DNA of 25,192 nt from JAJZJT01 sp964610905 (GTDB lineage: Bacteria; Actinomycetota; Acidimicrobiia; Acidimicrobiales; RAAP-2). Numbering within the stretch: position 1 is the first letter of the stretch; every line of letters begins with the position of its first letter. The stretch covers positions 1 through 25,192 of the forward strand of contig CAZSYT010000041.1 in the NCBI GenBank assembly GCA_964610905.1. The letters are read 5' to 3'. Below are positions 21,830 to 25,192 of the stretch, piece by piece. A program made the position numbers and the translations under genes. The notes beneath the pieces are model-generated. The model had not been told where the DNA came from and made no database searches. It was given only the letters and a program-made list of their open reading frames with translations.

Positions 21830-22795
21830 ATGGAGATGGAGTACCGGCGTCTGGGGAGGTCCGGCCTGAAGGTCAGCGTGCTGTCCTTCGGCTCGTGGGT
21901 GACCTTCGGGCCGCAGCTGGCCGGCAGCCTGGCCGAGGAGTGCCTGGCCGCCGCCTACGAGGCGGGCGTCAACTTCTTCGACAACGCCGAGGCGTACGCG
22001 GGCGGGGAGTCCGAGCGCATCATGGGCGAGGCGATCGCCAAGCTCGGGTGGCCACGCGAGAGCTACGTCGTCTCCACCAAGCTGTTCTGGGGGCTCCGCA
22101 ACGTCCCCAACATGCGCAACACGCTCAACCGCAAGTACCTGCTGCAGGCGATCGACGGCTCCCTCGGGCGCTTCGGCCTCGACTTCGTCGACCTCGTCTA
22201 CTGCCACCGGCCCGACCCGGAGACCCCCGTCGAGGAGACGGTGCAGGCGATGTCGGACATCGTCTCGAGCGGCAAGGCCCTCTACTGGGGCACCTCCGAG
22301 TGGTCGGCGGAGGCCCTGCAGGAGGCGTACGACGTCGCCGAGCGCCACCACCTGCACAAGCCGGTCGTCGAGCAGCCGCAGTACAACCTGCTGTGGCGCG
22401 ACCGCGTCGAGAAGGAGTACGCGCCCCTCTACGAGTCGATGGGCCTCGGCCTCACCATCTGGAGCCCGCTCGCCTCGGGGCTCCTGACCGGCAAGTACGC
22501 CGACGGGGTCCCCGAGGGCTCGCGCGCGACCCTCCCCGGCTACGAGTGGCTCCGCAACCTCCTCACCGACCGTGACCGCAACGAGAAGGTGCAGAAGCTC
22601 AAGGGGATCGCCGACGAGCTCGGCTGCACGCTCGCCCAGCTCGCCATCGCCTGGTGCACGTGCAACCCGCACGTCTCGACGGTCATCACCGGTGCCAGCC
22701 GCGTCGAGCAGGTCCGCGAGAACCTCACGGCTCTCGACGTCGCCCCCATGCTGTCCGGCGACGTTCTGGCACGAATTGACGTCGCCGTCGGCTGA
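21830..22795 (+). CDS. Aldo/keto reductase closely resembling voltage-gated K+ channel beta subunits
   Basis: 321 aa from an ATG with GGAGG 6 nt upstream (a second ATG at 21836 has poorer spacing). Full-length AKR barrel: MEYRRLGRSGLKVSVLSFGSWVTFG (1-27), GVNFFDNAEAYAGGESERIMG with catalytic Asp and Tyr, VVSTKLFWG with catalytic Lys, DLVYCHRPDPETPVEETVQAM with catalytic His, GKALYWGTSEWSA, WSPLASGLLTGKY, and the NADPH-binding TVITGASRVEQVRENL. RPDP, the ALYWGTS-W block, GCTLAQLAIAWC and the overall colinearity match animal Kv-beta (KCNAB) and bacterial AKR14-like proteins. Animal Kv-beta has Asn where this one has His, so this one is probably an active NADPH reductase. Its 3' end overlaps the convergent ppk gene by 71 bp. 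Confidence 0.93.
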   Translation: MEMEYRRLGRSGLKVSVLSFGSWVTFGPQLAGSLAEECLAAAYEAGVNFFDNAEAYAGGESERIMGEAIAKLGWPRESYVVSTKLFWGLRNVPNMRNTLNRKYLLQAIDGSLGRFGLDFVDLVYCHRPDPETPVEETVQAMSDIVSSGKALYWGTSEWSAEALQEAYDVAERHHLHKPVVEQPQYNLLWRDRVEKEYAPLYESMGLGLTIWSPLASGLLTGKYADGVPEGSRATLPGYEWLRNLLTDRDRNEKVQKLKGIADELGCTLAQLAIAWCTCNPHVSTVITGASRVEQVRENLTALDVAPMLSGDVLARIDVAVG

Positions 22796-25079
22796 AGGCG
22801 TCGGGCATCCGGGCCTCGGGGGCCGGTGCCGTCCGGGCGCGCTCCTCGTCGTGGGGGACGCTGCGGGCGAGCGCGGCGACCCCGAGGGCGCGCTGGGCGT
22901 CGACACCGTCTGAGGACGGGACCCGGCTCCACGTGCCGTCGGCGGCGAGCGACCAGGCGTGGGTGTCGTCGGCCAGCTCGAGGGTGAGGATCTCGTCGAG
23001 CCGGGCCACGGCGTCGGGGTCGGTGACCGGGATCATCGCCTCGACGCGCCGGTCGAGGTTCCGTCGCCGGAGGTCGGCCGAGCCGATGTAGTGCGTCGCC
23101 GGCCCGGTCCCCCCGCCGAAGCGGAAGATCCGCGAGTGCTCGAGGAACCGCCCCACGATCGAGCGGACGCGGATCGTCTCGGACAGCCCGGGCACGCCCG
23201 GGCACAGGCAGCAGATGCCCCGCACGACGAGGTCGACCGGCACCTCGGCCTGGGACGCCCGGTAGAGGGCGTCGATGACGGCCTGGTCGTCGAGACCGTT
23301 GGCCTTCAGGACGATGCGTCCGCCGGGGCCGAGCGCCGTCTGCTCCTCGATGGCGGCGAGGACCCGCTCGCGGATCCCCCCCGGGGCCGTCACCAGCTCG
23401 CGGTACTCGGGCGGCCGGCTGAACCCGGTGATGTAGTTGAAGAACCGGGTGACGTCGTCCCCGAGCGAGGGCCGCGACGACAGCACCCCGAGGTCCTCGT
23501 ACATGCGCGCCGTCTTGGGGTTGTAGTTGCCCGTCCCCACGTGGCAGTACCGGCGGACCTCGTCACCCTCCTGGCGCACCACGAGCGTCGTCTTGGCGTG
23601 GGTCTTCAGGCCCATCAGGCCGTAGATGACGTGCGCCCCCGCTTCCTCGAGGGCGCGTGCCCACCCGATGTTGGCCTCCTCGTCGAAGCGGGCGGTCACC
23701 TCCACGAGGACGGCCACCTGCTTGCCGTGCTCGGCCGCCCGCACGAGCGCGGCGACGACCGGGCTGTCGCCGGAGGTCCGGTAGAGGCACTGCTTCATGG
23801 CCAGCACGTGGGGGTCGTCGGCCGCCTCGTTGATGAGCTCCTCGACCGAGGCGGCGAAGGAGTCGTAGGGGTGGTGGACGAGCACGTCCTGGCGGTCGAG
23901 GACGGCGAAGATGCCGCTGGGCTCCTCGGGCTCGCGCTCGACGAGGACCCGGGGCACCAGCGGGGACCACGGGCTGTCGTGGAGGCGGGGCCGGTCGAGG
24001 TCGTGCAGGGCCCACAGCCACTCGCGCCCGAGGGGGCCGGCGACGTGCGAGACGTCGGCGGGCTCGAGGCCGAGCTCGCCCATCAGCCGGTCCACGTGGG
24101 CGCCCGAGGTGCTCGTGTCGACCTCGAGGCGGACCACCGGCAGGAACCGGCGGCGCCGGAGCTCCTCCTGCAGGGCGAGCAGCAGGTCGTCGGCAGCGTC
24201 GTCGTCGAGGGCGATGTCGGCGTCGCGGGTCACCCGGAACACGCACGCCTCGCCGACGTCCGCCCCGGGGAAGATCTCGTCGAGGTGGGCCATCATGACC
24301 CGCTCGATCGGGACGAACCGCTCCCCGCCGGGCAGGGGCAGCAGCCGGGGGACGTTCGGCGGGACCTTCACCCGGGCGAAGCGGGTGACGTCGCCGTCGC
24401 GCACGTCGACGCCGACGTTGAGCGACAGGTTCGAGAGATAGGGGAAGGGGTGGCTGGGGTCGACGGTGAGCGGGGTGACCACGGGCAGGATCAGGCGGTC
24501 GAACACCTCGGTGAGATGGGCACGCTCGTCGGCTTCGAGGCCGTCCCAGGTGCACAGGGCGACGCCCTCCTCGGCGAGCGCCGGGAGGAGCTGGCCCTGG
24601 AGGAGACGCTCCTGGCGGCGGACCATCTGCTCGAGGGAGGTGCGGACGTCGACCAGCAGCTCGTCGGGCGTGCTGCCGTTCAGGGCACGGGCCTTGATGC
24701 CGGCGGCCATCTGGCGCTTCAGCCCCGCCACCTGCACCTGGAAGAACTCGTCGAGGCGCTCGTTGAAGAGGGCCACGAACTTGACCCGTTCGAGCAGGGG
24801 GACCGACGGGTCCTCGACCAGGTCGAGGAGGCGGTCGTTGAAGTCGAGGTCGGAGAGCTGCCGGGCAAAGTAGCGGGGGGTGGGACCCGCCGCGGCGACG
24901 TCGACCCGCTCGTGGACCGGGGCGCGGTCGTCGACCGCATCGTCCCCCCGCTCGAGCGGCCGGGGCGCGACGGGCGGTGGAGCCGTGGCGCTCCCCGCTC
25001 CCTCGCCGGGTCCGTCGGAGGCCTCCACCGAACGCGGCCGGGCCGCGGGCGCCGGCTCGCGGTCGGCACGAGTGGTCAT
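22725..25079 (-). CDS. ppk1: Polyphosphate kinase 1
   Basis: 784 aa from an ATG at 25079. Residues 1-65 are a Pro/Ala/Glu-rich low-complexity leader; the enzyme begins at PTPRYFARQLSDLDFNDRLLDLVED. N and head domains: LLERVKFVALFNERLDEFFQVQVAGLKRQ, FDRLILPVVTPLTVDPSHPFPYLSNLSLN. Catalytic domains: ARFDEEANIGWARALEEAGAHVIYG and GLKTHAKTTLVVR with phospho-acceptor His494, CHVGTGNYNPKTARMYEDLG, FNYITGFSRP, and FLEHSRIFRFG with the second catalytic His648; the 154-residue distance agrees with E. coli His435/His592. It makes polyphosphate from ATP at the membrane. A basic C-terminal tail (RRRRQFVPERRRTAWGRRREP) is antisense to the reductase gene end. A -10 element 6 nt before the ATG suggests leaderless transcription. 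Confidence 0.96.
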   Translation of the reverse strand: MTTRADREPAPAARPRSVEASDGPGEGAGSATAPPPVAPRPLERGDDAVDDRAPVHERVDVAAAGPTPRYFARQLSDLDFNDRLLDLVEDPSVPLLERVKFVALFNERLDEFFQVQVAGLKRQMAAGIKARALNGSTPDELLVDVRTSLEQMVRRQERLLQGQLLPALAEEGVALCTWDGLEADERAHLTEVFDRLILPVVTPLTVDPSHPFPYLSNLSLNVGVDVRDGDVTRFARVKVPPNVPRLLPLPGGERFVPIERVMMAHLDEIFPGADVGEACVFRVTRDADIALDDDAADDLLLALQEELRRRRFLPVVRLEVDTSTSGAHVDRLMGELGLEPADVSHVAGPLGREWLWALHDLDRPRLHDSPWSPLVPRVLVEREPEEPSGIFAVLDRQDVLVHHPYDSFAASVEELINEAADDPHVLAMKQCLYRTSGDSPVVAALVRAAEHGKQVAVLVEVTARFDEEANIGWARALEEAGAHVIYGLMGLKTHAKTTLVVRQEGDEVRRYCHVGTGNYNPKTARMYEDLGVLSSRPSLGDDVTRFFNYITGFSRPPEYRELVTAPGGIRERVLAAIEEQTALGPGGRIVLKANGLDDQAVIDALYRASQAEVPVDLVVRGICCLCPGVPGLSETIRVRSIVGRFLEHSRIFRFGGGTGPATHYIGSADLRRRNLDRRVEAMIPVTDPDAVARLDEILTLELADDTHAWSLAADGTWSRVPSSDGVDAQRALGVAALARSVPHDEERARTAPAPEARMPDAFSRRRRQFVPERRRTAWGRRREP

Positions 25080-25085
25080 CTCGCA

Positions 25086-25091
25086 ACGATA
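25086..25091 (-). promoter_or_regulatory. -10-like hexamer for leaderless ppk1 transcript
   Basis: TATCGT (TANNNT) on the minus strand is separated by 6 nt (TGCGAG) from the ATG, so transcription would start at the start codon. The remaining DNA to the right edge (25092-25192) shows no gene start I can support. Confidence 0.45.
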
Positions 25092-25192
25092 CCGGTCGGG
25101 ACCCGGCCCGGCTCGGGCGGCGGCTCGCCACGTGGGCACCGGCTCCGAGCCGGGCCCCGCCCACCCGCCGGTCGACCCCTCGGCGCCCCGGC

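Overview
This is a very GC-rich chromosomal stretch from an actinobacterium-like organism. The G/C-dominated third codon positions, the GTG starts, the GTGA/TGATG gene overlaps, a mycothiol-type DinB/MDMPI enzyme and -10-like TANNNT hexamers set about 6 nt before start codons all fit Actinomycetota. An Acidimicrobiia-like lineage is my guess, not a demonstrated assignment. A run of exactly 100 Ns at 13127-13226 shows that it comes from a draft assembly or MAG.

Layout. (1) 1-754 (-): 5' portion of a secreted or membrane-anchored, extremely glycine-rich protein that runs off the left edge. (2) 924-3305: VC0807-family membrane protein (-), MDMPI-like metal-dependent enzyme (+), universal stress protein (+). 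(3) 3370-4735: an Nmad3-like protein (nucleotide-modification-associated domain 3) convergent with a SRPBCC protein. (4) 4826-6942: translationally coupled pair of an AttH/CrtC-like protein and an APH-fold kinase. (5) 7172-9228: possible small ORF, dodecin, amidase. (6) 9458-11291: two-gene ABC-2 type exporter. (7) 11380-20131: a complete high-affinity potassium system: kdpD C-terminal half (sensor kinase), kdpE, a 27-aa membrane ORF, kdpF, kdpA, kdpB, kdpC, an OB-fold protein, and the KdpD N-terminal half (KdpD plus USP domains) as a separate protein. (8) 20241-25079: cupin, TauE/SafE permease (-), Kv-beta-like aldo/keto reductase (+), polyphosphate kinase Ppk1 (-).

The Kdp region is the centre of interest. 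KdpD is split at the junction between the USP domain and the DUF4118 transmembrane domain, and the two halves sit at opposite ends of the locus. Between kdpE and the structural genes lie four GTTCACG heptamers at 11/21/11-bp steps, ending exactly 10 bp before a -10-like hexamer. This is the geometry of a PhoB/OmpR-class activator operator and the likely control site of the Kdp genes. The junctions from orf27 to the OB-fold gene overlap by 1-4 nt or abut, so this is one coupled operon. The apparent fusion of the kinase to KdpE in the assembled sequence is an artefact of the N run, which sits inside a 15-bp tandem repeat.

Most other long open frames are antisense shadows caused by the base composition. 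No tRNA, rRNA, CRISPR array, insertion sequence or prophage was seen.
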